A stretch of 64,000 bases of DNA from Hippopus hippopus (Eukaryota > Mollusca > Bivalvia > Cardiida > Cardiidae): the NCBI GenBank assembly GCA_946811185.2, contig OX328106.1, forward strand, positions 12,318,777-12,382,776, given 5' to 3'. The notes under the pieces were generated by a model. It saw nothing but the letters and a program-made list of their open reading frames with translations. It did no database searches and was not told the origin of the DNA. Below, piece by piece: positions 11,022 to 23,600 of the stretch. Made by a program: the position numbers and the translations under genes. The first letter of the stretch is position 1. The number at the start of each line of letters is the position of its first letter.

Positions 11022-11098
11022 GTGGGTCGAAATTATGATGGGCCGAAACTGTTATGGGCCGAAATTGTAATGGGCCAATATTGTTACGGGCCGAAATG
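11022..11098. repeat. Short tandem repeat of a GGGCCGAAATTGTTA-like 16-mer
   Basis: Four to five units of (T)GGGCCGAAA(T/C)TGTTA(C/T) with 16-18-bp spacing. Confidence 0.75.
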
Positions 11099-11316
11099 TC
11101 CCGGAATCCAATATGGCTACCTCCACATGGACTTTTCAAAAGCGAATAAAAATATAGTGCCGCCGCTCATGCGGCGCCACAATAAGAAAATATTGTAGGG
11201 AAGTTTCCGGTGGCCAGTTGTAAACAAACATATTATAAAGTCTTTTTTAGCGTTTGCTATTAGAATTGACCAATCGTAAATAGTAACTTTAATACTATAA
11301 AACGCGTTTGCAAACA

Positions 11317-11873
11317 TGGTGAAAGAAGAAAATTCTGGTAATTAGCATTTTCCTTTTTTCCTGTAGATCTATTTTTTTCTACTTTCAAAAAGAAAAAAAC
11401 ACAAATTTTACTTTTTGAGTCACATTTATGTCGTTCGTCTGAATACGCTTTGAATTTGATCAGTCTCAAAAAAGTGTCGTCTGGTAAGGATTTACACTGT
11501 TATGTATATCCATGCGGAAAATGATGAAAAAACAATGCATGAAGATACAATGACGTGCCCTCATAACTCCATAAAAAGCCCACAAAAATTTATAAAGCTC
11601 ACCATAATAGATATGAGAATAATTAAAACTAAAGTCCATTGTAACGTTCCCTCTATAAAATTGCTCGTTAGTTTTCCCGCGTTGATTTCGTTAACCTAAC
11701 TCCTACCTCTTTACCAAACAATAAAATTTTAGACTGGTCAAAATTCAAAGCTGTTACAGGCGAAAAATAAAAGCTAGTCCAATGACGAAATTTGTCCCTT
11801 GATGGGTGGAAAACATTGTGGGAAAAGGAGAAAATGCTGGTTACCATCATTTTCTCTTTTTCCCACAATGTAT
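11317..11873. mobile_element. Two hairpin MITE family G copies
   Basis: A worn copy at 11317-11370 (GAAAGAAGAAAATTCTGG) and a clean hairpin at 11809-11873 (GAAAACATTGTGGGAAAAGG with TTTCCCACAATG). Sequence between includes the flank motif GTCGTCTGGTAAGG. Confidence 0.6.
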
Positions 11874-12469
11874 TTAAGTCTTCTTCTCCAAGGTCATCAA
11901 AAATAGAGATTGAGTGGTAAAGTTTAAAAATATGCATCAGATTTTTAAAGTTGCAAAAAAAAAAAACCGCTAGACGCTACAGTTTTAGAGACGTAAGGCC
12001 AGAGCTACAAGAAATTTCTTAAGGATTACGACCCCTAACTCATCGGTAAATATCGTGTAGCATCGACGTTTTCGTAAAGGCTATTCGTCTTTTAATATGA
12101 GAGTAAGGGGCCGTAGACCCACTAACTCATCGGTAAATATCGTGTAACATCGACGTTTTCGTAAAGGCTATTCGGCCAATCTCGGCAGCTTCCGTCTTAA
12201 AATATAAGAGTTAGGGGCCGTGGACTTACTAACATATCGGTAAATATCGTATAACATCGACGTTTTCGTAAAGGCTATTCGGCCAATCTCGGCAGCTTCC
12301 ATCTTTTAATATGAGAGTTAGGGGCCGTAGACCTTAAGTACGATACAGGATTTAGAACGTTTGATCTTGATGTTGCATAGAGCCCTCTGCTGATAAGAAT
12401 CAGTGCAAAGTTGCTTCGTTATAAATTCCCGGGTGACCGACGCAAGCATCTTTTGGCTTTCTAGCTTAA

Positions 12470-12766
12470 TTAAAGATACATCTTTACTCGTTTTCAGGCA
12501 GTTTTCAGCCAGTTTTTAACCTATTTCATCCTGATTTTATGGAACTATAATCATTTTTCTATCTTCATGCCAAATGTTGCACCTGATGGCTGCAAGATTG
12601 CAGAGATTGAGACGGATAGAAAATACATTCATGTTTTGGAGGCCTTCAAAGCAGTCGCTGTTGTCGTTTTCTGTTTTGAATGAGGAAAAATCACTTGTAA
12701 GTTTTCCATCCCTTACCCCATATATTGGGAATTTACCTATGTTTACACATCTGAGCCATTCTACAG

Positions 12767-12827
<61 letters not shown>

Positions 12828-12848
12828 GCTGTAAGGATGTATCTTTAA
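12470..12848. mobile_element. TTAA-flanked MITE, family E, copy 2
   Basis: TTAA at 12470-12473 and 12845-12848; same inverted ends and interior as the copy at 4525-4895. A (TC)n microsatellite at 12774-12826 has expanded from the TTTTCTCTCT near its right end. It sits inside the inverted structure at 12020-13059. Confidence 0.7.
12774..12826. repeat. (TC)n microsatellite
   Basis: Pure CT repeat of about 26 units. Confidence 0.95.
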
Positions 12849-13244
12849 ATGTCTATAATAATAACAAAGACGATAAAGAAGAGAAACATGTGTAGAAAAG
12901 TAAAATGCGCAGAATTCACTATTTAAAACTTCGAGTTTAGGTCTACGGCCCCTAACTCTCATATCAAAAGACGGAAACTGCCGAGATTGGCCGAACAGCC
13001 TTTACGAAAACGTCGATGTTACACGATATTTACCGATGAGTTAGCGGTCGTAATCCTTGAAAAAGTTTACGTTTTGCATAGTCGTATGCGTGAGATCTTC
13101 GATCACCGACCGATCAAGGTTTTGCAACCGCACTAGCTTTTGTCAGAAATCTATCTAAAAATAAGATAAAACAGTGTAGATTCTATGCATGCTCTGTGAA
13201 ATCTGATTTTGATCGACAGTATCCTGCAAAAAGTATTGAGCGTG

Positions 13245-13540
13245 CCATTCAACCAGATGGAAATATGACGTAAGTTACTATACATTTCTCGCGCTTTACG
13301 TAATGCGAAGTTATGCGGAGGGGGTACGCCACGGGGAATTACCGAAAACAACTGCATTGTATTTTGATGTAAGCCCCCCCCCCCCCAACAAAGAGGGGTT
13401 AGAAGCATGAAATAAATAGAATATTTTGGATTTTTTTTTTTTCGGTGAAAGATCGAAATTTATTTCATCTAGTGAACATCATCGGTAATATTTTCACGAA
13501 TGGCAGCCACTCGTGAAAATATTATCGACAATGTTCACGA
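13245..13540 (+). repeat. Dispersed repeat H, copy 1
   Basis: About 300 bp shared in direct orientation with 23945-24260. Landmarks: CCAGATGGAAATATGACGT, GCGGAGGGGGTACGCCACGG, GCATGAAATAAATAGAATAT and a palindrome round GGTGAAAGATCGAAATTTAT. Confidence 0.65.
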
Positions 13541-13602
13541 GATGTTCTATTTTTCCGAGGTCAAACCTATGTATACTTGTACAACAAAGGCGCAAGTAAA
13601 TG

Positions 13603-13853
13603 TGAGCCATGCTCTGGCAAAAGGGGTTTTTATGCCTCTCTGTGATGTAGAATACCAAGCAATTTATAACATAATTATGGATCCATTTTATATAACAATC
13701 GACTGAATCATAAGGTACATTGGTCCTTGGTTACGCGGAAAATTACCAAAAGCAAAAAGTTTCGACTCAGGTCAGCCTACGCGGACTGCGCAGGCTGATC
13801 CTGGTCTATACGTTTTGCTGATTTATCAAGCGCCCTTTTTGCAGAGTATGACG
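13603..13853 (-). mobile_element. Palindromic MITE, family A, copy 6
   Basis: GTGAGCCATGCTCTGGCAAA at the left, GCAGAGTATGAC at the right, with the stem-loop CAGCCTACGCGG / CTGCGCAGGCTG. Confidence 0.7.
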
Positions 13854-13956
13854 TATATATTTTAGACCGTAGTTAAAGAATAACGTAGACAACGCTCAGT
13901 GCAGTGTGATCTTTACCGAAGTGAATTATATCGCAAATGCGGTTAAAGCTCTATTT

Positions 13957-14178
13957 TTAAGGATAGGGCACTCTAATGGGATCTTGTAATATCGCTTTCC
14001 ATCGCCGAAAAAACGTACGCATTCGGCTAAGACTCGGGTAATCCGTAATCGATCGGCCGATACAGGCTGGTTCTCCGCATCGATTACGGATTACCCGAGT
14101 CTTAGCTGAATCCGTATTAGTATGGCAATGAAAGGCGATGTTACTCGAATCCTATATATTAGGGTGCCCTATCCTTAA
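13957..14178. mobile_element. TTAA-flanked palindromic MITE, family D
   Basis: TTAA at 13957-13960 and 14175-14178 with inverted ends GGATAGGGCAC(T/C)CTAAT. The interior is also palindromic: GACTCGGGTAATCCGTAATC near 14033 pairs with its complement near 14085. The whole 222 bp can fold into one long hairpin. Confidence 0.75.
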
Positions 14179-14443
14179 ACCATTCTAAACAACCTTCCCT
14201 AAACTTAAAGTCACACAACTTATAATTTATCTAAAGAAAGCGAAAATGAATCTATATAAACTAAGTAAAACAATGACGAATAAGGGGCAATTCATTTTAA
14301 AATGTAACAGCTCCCTTCCCCCACAATGTTTTCCAAAACGTCACAACGGAAAAATCGACAGAAAAAGGTTTTGTGCATTAATCAGTTTAAGTCGATGGTA
14401 GAAAGGGACAAAAATCGAGCAAAAGGAACATGCTCCCTTTAAA
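14179..14443 (-). other. Sequence just beyond the stop codon; possible 3' UTR
   Basis: Lies directly downstream of exon 7 in gene orientation. I see no canonical AATAAA on the minus strand here, so the end of the transcript cannot be placed. Confidence 0.3.
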
Positions 14444-14628
14444 CTACTCGCTTAAGTAAGATTGGAATCTGTTATCTTTTGTCACGCGATTCATTTCGTC
14501 CAGGGAATTCTTATAAAATTGACGCAGTGAATCTCGAGTCTCATAATCGAGCAGTCCATATTCACATTGATTTGCGCCCACATTTAAAATTGATTCCATC
14601 TCTCCCAAGGTCGCTTCAGTTGGAGACT
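14444..14628 (-). CDS. Exon 7: C-terminal exon and stop of the sulfotransferase-like gene
   Basis: Encodes residues 331 (shared codon) to 391 and a TAG stop. The acceptor is CTGTTTACAG|AG. The sequence runs SPTEATLGEMESILNVGANQ, then DYETRDSLRQFYKNSLDEMN and ends DNRFQSYLSE. The T-R-x-x-L-x-x-F-Y helix followed by D-x-x-F near the end is the classic C-terminal signature of CHST15-like and related carbohydrate sulfotransferases, and was the anchor that identified the gene. A MITE starts about 24 bp upstream of the acceptor, so the branch point may lie in or at the edge of the MITE. Confidence 0.78.
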
Positions 14629-17600
14629 CTGTAAACAGAATAAATGTTTTAATGAGCTATGCTCTATGAAAAGGGGGCTTAATGCATCTGCAAAACGTAT
14701 CGACCCATGTCAGCCTGCGCAGTCCGCACAGGCTGACAAGGGTCGGAACTTTTTGCTATTTGTCAATTTTCTGCATGTCAAAGGACCAGTCTACCTCATG
14801 ATTCAGTCGGTTGCTAGATAAAATGGATATAATGGACTCATTATCATGTGATGTCTTGCTTGGTGTAATGCATTACGGAGGTGCATTAAGCCCCCGTTTG
14901 CCGGAGCATGGCTCATTTCTATATAAGTCATAGGACATATCTAGAACGTAACAGTCGACATAACGATACTCGTATTGTTTCCTTGTTTCGTTATGCCAAA
15001 CAGTTAACCATTCCCTATGGCACTATGTAACTGAATACTAACCAACAAATTTGCCATAACAGGTGCATCTACCCTGTTAAATCTCATCCAAATGAGGAAT
15101 TAAACGCATCTTGGTTACGTACATCGTTAGTCAACTACCTTATTACTTAAGAGATGTGTGTAATTTTGGGCAGAAAGTCATGCGTATGTATCATGCATTT
15201 AGCTACAAAGGTACATCCTTCTTTCGATGTGAATGTCCCAGAGCTATCTTCTTGTGTATTTAACCGAACTACATCTGTAGACATGGACCATCGAACGGTA
15301 TATAGGCGAAAGGTGATAACACAGTATACCTGTAAGTCTGTCATTCGTTTTATGTGATAAATAGAATCTCACATTCGTGGATATGCATTATGTTTTTATT
15401 TAACTCGTTGAGTAAAAGGTACGCCAATGCTCGAGTCATAAAATTTCAGTCGACTCGTTTGATAAAAATGAAAAAACATAAACACTCATGTAAGATCCTC
15501 TATTTATACCTCTCTCGCTTCCCCCCCCCCCCCACCCCCACGCTCTCTCTCTCTCTGGGAGGGAGGGGGGAAGGTAAGTTACATGAAATCAGATTTGACT
15601 TTCAACTTTGCTAGGCAGAATCTGGATGTACCTAGTCTAAAGTGGAATCTACCTGCATTTATTTAAGTTTTTTTTTTTAATCGTAACTTTGCCTTCGTCG
15701 AATAACAAGTGTGTGTATTAGATAAAGGTAGCAAAAGTTAATCTATATAGACTATGAGCCAGCAGGGTGTTTGCTTCCCCCCACCCCCCCCCCCAAGGAA
15801 TTTTCGGGACTATGATTTTCTTGAGCCCCAAGGTGTCTTGAGCACATTGCCAAAGTCTGCCACCTGGCGAGCGGGAGGTCAAAGGTCATCAGGTGCACCT
15901 CTAACCCTAACCTTATTAGTTGATCCTCGATTGAAACTTGTTTGGAAATTTTATACCTTTTGAAAGTCCCAAATGATCTCAGGTTATGTAATAAGTTTAT
16001 ATTTAGATAATTCTATGCTTTTCTAACAAAATAAAAGAACATGTAATGCAAATCAAAGCACCGACAGCACTATTTTTTATGATTCAAGCTTCCAAAAAAA
16101 AATCATAATCTGAGAAACTACGAGGATATTTTTCAGATAAAGTACATTTCATGATCACAGATGCCTTGAATGCATCCTAGAAGCAACCCAAACTGCATTT
16201 TCAGATTTATTGTACATCAGTTTGTCATATTCATGGAAAGAATGGAAGCACTTATAACCAAAGTTCATTAATACTTTTTAATTCTTTATATCAGTTGCTG
16301 AGAATTCAACAACTATCTGGTTCATTTCTTTATTTTAGATAAAAAAAAAAAAAAATCTAAAATTTATTAGTATGCTTAATTTCATGGTCTTATTTATTAT
16401 GTTCATTACAGAAAACAGAAACTTTTAGTGTAATTCAAAGTACTGAAGTTACTGATACTTTGTGTACCATTTAACTCTTGTATCTAAAAAACGGACAGAA
16501 AAGTTTAAAAAAAAATATATATATCTTGATCTTATTTACTAAAAAGACATTGCATATGCTATCTACAGTGCCTTCTCTTGTTATTTTATCAATTTAGTTC
16601 TCTCAGACAATGATTTCAAAGTACTAAAATTTGAACTTGCCATGACGAAGTAGTAAAGATATGACCTACAGCCATATTCACCTTTTCAGCTAAATACAGG
16701 ATACATATGCATGAATTTAACCCTTTAAGCACTACATGCGAAAACAGACGCCTTTACAGATGACATAGATCAAGATCAGACCACGCTGAACATGCAGTCT
16801 GATCCATAGGGGTCCGTAGTTTGACTCCTGTCACCTATAGACTAAAACAAGGGATGTAACTGTATGCAGCCCGTTACTCGCCCCCGGTTACAAAAAAACA
16901 ACGTATCTTTTCTACCCCATCAGTTATTCTCCTAATTTTTTCTACAGCTGAGAGCTAAAACATTCTTCTACCAGAAAAACACAACTGTTTGTCAGTGGCT
17001 AATGCAGTCTGGCTCGAACTTGTAAACTCGCTCAAAAATCTTCGCCATTGACACGGGTTCGTACATTCGATACTGACGTTCGCGCATATAAACCAATGAA
17101 ATTTCTCGTTCCAAACAGTGTCACCGTACTGTCACGTGACAAAAAGGTGTGAGCAGCTGTAAGAAATTTCATTGGTTGAATTCACGACTGTTAGTACATA
17201 TCAACCGATGAAATTTCTCGTTCCAAACAATGTCACATGACAGAAGATGGCTGCAGCTGTTCGAAATAATAACGTGGATCACAAATTCAACGAATTCTGA
17301 GGCGTTTCGCCGTTATTGAAGATAAAGACTATAGGTCAGTAATATTTTTAAACATGTTTAAAGGGTGGGTGCCGCTAATGCTGCGTTTCATTGGATCTAA
17401 AGTGCATTTTATATCTTGAAAACGGATGTACGAACCCGTGTCAATGGCGCAGATTTTTGAGCGAGTTTACAAGTTCGAGCGAATGTATCAGCCAGACTGC
17501 ATTAGCCACTGACAAACAGTTGTGTTTTTCTGGTATAAAAATGTTTTAGCTCTCAGCTGTAGAAAAAATAGGAGAATAACTGATGGGGTAGAAAAGATAC

Positions 17601-20600
17601 GTTGTTTTTTGTAACCGGGGGCGAGTAACGGACTGCATACAGTTAAATCCCTTGTGTATAATATATAGTCTATGGGTGCCAGGAATCAAACTACGGACCC
17701 CTATGGTCTGATCTTGGATCTCTGTCGTCCGCTTGTTTAGTCAAGCTGAATATAATAAAACTCTTTCTGAGTTTCAGCGGAGTCTATTTCCAGGCTTCGA
17801 GAGAGGTGGACATTAAAAATTTGGCACCGAAAGAGTTAACTGCCCAAAATCAGAGATAAACACTGTATTATTCCTAATCAATCTTGTGCCACTTTTTACA
17901 CACATCAATTTAGTAATCAGGTGATTTACTAGCAATGTGAGTTACCAAGATGAATTGAATTCCTCATTTGGATTCAATATTTTAATAGGGCAGATGCACC
18001 TGTTATCTGTTATCTCACACTGTTGGTCACTATTCATTACAGAGACCATAATTATTCCTAATTAATCTTTTATGCCACTTTTACACACATCAATTAAGTA
18101 ATCAGGTAATTTACATGTACTAGCAATGTGAGTTACCAAGATGAATTCCTCACTTGGATTTGATATTTTAATAGGGCAGATGCACCTGTTATCTGTTATG
18201 TGTTATCTCACATTGTTTGTCAGTATTCATTTACAGAGGACCATAGTGTTATAGTGATTGAGAGCTCATTCATGATTGTATTTGCTCAGTAAAATCTTCA
18301 CCATCATCATTCTCATGCTTACCAGCCATATTTGTGGCTTTATGTTTTTGTTATAAAAACTGTAGTTGTTGTTTTTCCGTTCTTACCTGTTCTGAATTAT
18401 GGCAGGTTAACTGCTTGGCATTAAGAAACAAGGAAATAATACGAAGCATCGTGCCATGAGTCTTATGAAAGAAGGCTACAATGCAATGAAAAGCCCTTTT
18501 TTCTATTTTATTCTTTTATCCATTTTGTTCCCCTTTTACGTTAACTTTGAAATGAAGGTAATTTTGTGTGTTATCATGTACTGTTAATTTTCTTGTCATT
18601 AACACACTCTTTGGCGTAAAGGTCATGCAAATTGTCATCATTCACATGGCAATCCTATTATTGCTCAGATTATCTTTATGTATAACTTCTTGCTTTCTGC
18701 TTGCTTAGCTTCAAAGCTATGTCTTCTTTAACTCAATTACATTGTATTCTAGTGATTTATCATCTGTGTAAATTCAAAACTTGCTTTTTCAAGTTTTTTG
18801 TTTGATACTGTACTTATTTAACAGAGACAGAAGCTTTTTTGATATTTTAGCTGGCCAGTAATCGTTTGCCTTGTTTGATAGATGATACATGGATCCGTGG
18901 AAATCGATATTTGACCAATCAGGTCATCGCATTTATTTTACCCGATGTGCAGCCTTGTTGTCTGCTATTTCGGCTCCCAAATAAACGACTGTTAACGTTC
19001 GAGGGATGCGATAGTTTTTATTTATTTTGTGTTTTAAACGTTTCAATTTAAGAAAAAGTTTAAATTATGTGCTTTGCAAACGTGTACCGCTGACGTGAGA
19101 TCACGCAGAGGCTGTAGACAAGTTTGAATTATGATAATGACTAAAAATGGGACATATGCAAAGAGTTCTGATCAGCTCTACATTACACAATGGATTAATT
19201 AATACTATAGTTTTTTCCCCTCAGAAAGGTTTTGACAGAGACAAAAATGTTTTAAATTGGAAAACAAAGGCAAATATAGATCTATATGAAATACTAATAA
19301 AAAGTAAATACATTTACTTGAACATCTAACCTTGTTTAATAACATATGCACATCCAAAAAGTGGCACTTGTCATCAATGTTTCAGTTTGACGTCAATCTT
19401 AACCCTTGGTGCATGAAGAATATGCTGAATGTGTAGATATAGATCAGATTGCAAATAAGATGCAGTTTCATCTTGGATTAAAACTATCTGCTATTTACAA
19501 TAAGCATATTGACGTGTATTCCTCACTACATATTCCTCGCTAAAAGTAGAATTCAGTTTTGAAATTAAGTCAAACTCTGTTCTGTACCGCTAGAAGTTCA
19601 GCTGAAAGGCAACTGTTGTTAATTAAATAAACATTTTACTTAGTCGTACTAAAGTGGATTAGCACATCTGCCATTTCAAAGGATGTGTCGGTAAACTGTT
19701 GACTGATAAATAGTGTGTTTGATTGCAAACCATTTGGCCCTTCTAAACAACTTGACCACCCGTTGTCTTTAGTATATCATAAAGTAAAACAAACTGATAT
19801 TAACAAGTTTGTTAATTGTCAGCACACTTTACACATTTTGAAATCTTAAGACAACCCTTTTCCCCTTAACCTGAACTTGAAAATTTTCATAGTCAAGTCA
19901 TAGTCACTTTTTCATAAACTTACACCTCTCTGCAGAATCAGACAATCTGTAATTTTTTTCAAAATGCTTGTAATTCAGTGTTGTTTAATTGGGTATGATA
20001 TTGAGATGACTTTACTAGCCTTACGAAAAGTAAAAGTATCTTTAATTCTATTATTCTGTGGCAAAACGGAGGTTTTTTGAGGTGTTTTATTCTTTCTCAC
20101 TGAAGTTCAAAACTTTGCTAAAACAAGTAGATCTATTACATTGTCCGTAGCCCCCCGTAAATCTCATTTTTTTGTACATATCTTTGTGCCAATTAGTTCA
20201 AGCATCTTTAAATTTCTTACCGAGAATTCATCATCGGCAGAAACATATGATAGAAATATTTTTTTCCGGAATTTTATTGAGAGAAACAGTCATGACAGCA
20301 CGATTTAAGTAGCCTTTTTGCTACACAGTATATGTATTTACTGTGGTTGTTTGGGAGCCCTTAGCAACAGTAACCAAGGAAGTCGGTTTATCTTATCACC
20401 ACGGATCCATGTATTAGTGACTCTCCTTATTTCTGCTATGGGCAAAAGGGCTATGCATGTGTTTTGTTTTTTACCTCTTTCTATCAAACATGTATATAAA
20501 GGTACCTGTCATATTTCAAAAAGAAAATGCCTGCTGCAATATACTTAGACTATGCTCAGATACACCTCACCCAATATCAGAATAAATGTATTATTGTGCA

Positions 20601-20608
20601 TGAACAGA

Positions 20609-20685
<77 letters not shown>

Positions 20686-23600
20686 ATTTGGTATCACGAT
20701 CATGGGCTTATTGTTATTTCCAGGATATTGTTTCCCATATTATAAATGATAGATTTCATTTTACTATGCTATTCCATATAAGCGATGCACCAATAATTGC
20801 CCATCTGTAGGAAGAAATTATCAGTGATTCAATGGGGAAACAGTTTGTCCTTTTCTGACCTGATTTCACATTCACAAAGTCTATGCTGTGAAGGGAAGTC
20901 TCTGTAGTTCGACAAAAGTAAATCCTGTTTTGCAAAATGCTACCTTGGAATCGTTTAGAGAATAACAAGCCCAGAGTGTTTCAAAAACGGTTTTATACAA
21001 GCCTTATTTGCGAACATTTTGATGTTTTTTCAATTATGGTAAAAATGTCATATTGTGAACAGAACAAAAACTTTGTTGAATTTTCACAATGTTTACTGGG
21101 TACTTCCCCATGTCATAGACATGCAATACGTGTATAAAATAATATAGAGCATAAATCATAGTTCTGATTTAGTTAACACAATAAAATATATTCTAACCAA
21201 GGAATGAGGAAGATGATAACAATGTTGACTTCATGAATGTGGTCTATGGGTGATAATGGATAGACCTTTATATAGCATGTGATGATATGTTTTATCATTT
21301 CAGTGAAAGGCAACTTCATATTAGTCTCGAATTCTATGGAGGGTCATCATTAAGAAAAAGATCTAAACAACTTTATTCACTGGGTTTAATACAATACCAA
21401 TCATTGTGGCAAATTACTGTTGATTATAGAAGTGATAAATACAATCCTGACGTCAATGAGTTCTTATGAGTCAACAGCAAGATATATCTTTAATTCCAGC
21501 AAATGTCATAAGATTTAAAAAACAAGAGGGCCATGATGGCCCTGTATCGCTCCACTGGCTTTTTAACTCTCTACAACACAAATCGAAGTGTTAATGACCC
21601 TGAAAGAGGTTTTCAAAAACATCGTGAAAAAAGGACAACATGTTGTCAGCCAGTATTTTCTCCTTTTCCCACAACGTTTCCTAACCTATCAAAGACAGAA
21701 ATAGTCATTTAAGCTACACTGTACAGTAAAAAAAATTGTCATTTCTTAAAGAGTAAAATTAACGTATCATGCGCTTAATTGGCATTGACAGAGACATACA
21801 GCATAAAAAGTCTGTATGGTAATAAACTTACTTTGAAAACATAACCTCCACCCCGCCCGCCAAACAAAAACAGTCATATCTTTTTAAATGCAAAGATAAT
21901 GTCAGTGAATACAAGCAGGTATATTCATTAGTATGAAAGGTAAAGTTCTGAAAAAATTTGAGTGATAGAAACCTTACTTTAAATTAAACATTCCATTCAT
22001 GTGAGCATAACCATTAGCATCAAAATAAATCACTCTCCCTGAAAACAGAACATTTCCTCTCCAAAAAACTTGAATACCAAACTCCAATAATGTATAAGTG
22101 CAGTTTGATAATCAAGGGAGGTAAATAGTAACAAACTTTATCTTGTATAACAGGAGTTATTTCCCTTGATTACTATTTAACTTGCAGTCACTAAATAAGC
22201 CCATGTTAAACTTGTGATCTCTGCGGCAGAGCCAATTTTAACCCCTGGGTTATAATATGAAGGAATTTGATAGAGATCCATTAGATAAAGCTGCATGCCA
22301 AATTTGGTAGCCCTGGGCCTTATGGTTTCAGAGAAGATTTTCAAAGATGTTCAATATTTTTCAGTTTTGTTGCCATGGCAACCAGAGTTTTTGAAGGAAT
22401 CAAATTCTTTCAAGAAATTCTGAAGAGGACCATGGCAGGATCATTTCTGTGAAGTTTCATCAAATTTGGATGGGTAGTTGCAGAGAAGAAGTAGTTTGAA
22501 AAAAAAGTTAACGCACGCACGGACGCACGGACGGACGGACGGACGGACGGACGCACGATGGACACCGGGCCATGACATTAGCCCCCTGGCCTTTGGCCAG
22601 TGGAGCTAAAAAAAGGAAAAAGAAAAAAAAAAAACTCAACATTTGTCACTGTTAATACTTTGATTTCCTTCGCTGACACGGCTTATAGATAGGATAAATT
22701 ATAAATATAATGGTAAGGCACAATGTGTGTCATAGAATCTATTCTGTATCACTAAGATCATAATTGATGATTTTGTATACTATGGATACATTTTTGGGCA
22801 TAAACCATTTTACGCTCACAAACGTGGCCAAGTACAGTTCACCCAGTACTTTGATTCAAACAAAATCAAACAAAATCAAACAAAATCGCTTCTATTTCTA
22901 TGAAACAGCCGTTTTGACTATAGATATGAGTGTATAATCCCATCTGAACATGTTTCTGACATATTAAATGTAGAAAATGAAATGAAAATCTATTCTGAAC
23001 TGCTATTTATTGATATCTCGTATGCAACAGTGCACTTGATGACCTTTGACCTCTATAACTCGCAAAAGCCCCTCTCGCCAGGTGGCAGACTTTGAGAAAT
23101 TGATCAGGAGACCTTGGGGTTTCAGAAAATAATAGTGCCGAAAATTCCCCGTGGGAGGGAGAGGCCCTATTGGTGGCTCAATGTCCAATATATTCGCATT
23201 TCGGTAATTTCATTTGGATAATGGAAAAGTCCATTTTTTCCCAGTAGACATACTAGGTGTAAACATTTTCTGACCTCTTCAGAAGTTGAATTTGCTGCAA
23301 AAAATTCAGAGGTTCTTTGTCATTGAAAAATGGCGTTTTATCCTCTTGAAAAAGTCTGGGGTCCGGGGTCTGTATTCACCGACCATACTTTATTTTATTG
23401 GAGGTGTAATTCTAGATTAAGAAAGTAACACAACCTCTAACTGGCTAACCAATTTGGTTAAGCCAATTAGAAGTTGAGTTACTTTCAAATTTAGAACATT
23501 TTTGCGAATTGGATAAGAACCTTCTTACGAAAGGTTGTAAAATACAGGCACAGATGATTCCGAGTAATTCTGTTACAATGCTGCTCACAACCTGAACTTT

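Larger units (their letters stand above)
12020..13059. repeat. Triplicated 90-107-bp repeat with an inverted fourth copy around a TTAA element
   Basis: Three head-to-tail units begin at about 12035, 12122 and 12229, each with CTAACTCATCGGTAAATATC, CATCGACGTTTTCGTAAAGG and TTAGGGGCCGTAGAC. A fourth unit at 12939-13059 is inverted. The outermost sequences (AAGGATTACGACC / GGTCGTAATCCTT) mirror each other, so the whole may be one foldback element whose left arm was amplified. Confidence 0.75.

Noticed and set aside
18380..18480. Minus-strand exon ending at CAG|GTAAGA near 18389
   Set aside because: The same sequence recurs, inverted, at 14960-15130, so it is part of a dispersed repeat.
20860..20940. 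Extra sulfotransferase exon (DLLLSNYRDF)
   Set aside because: Exons 6 and 7 already join in phase, and this stretch would break the frame.
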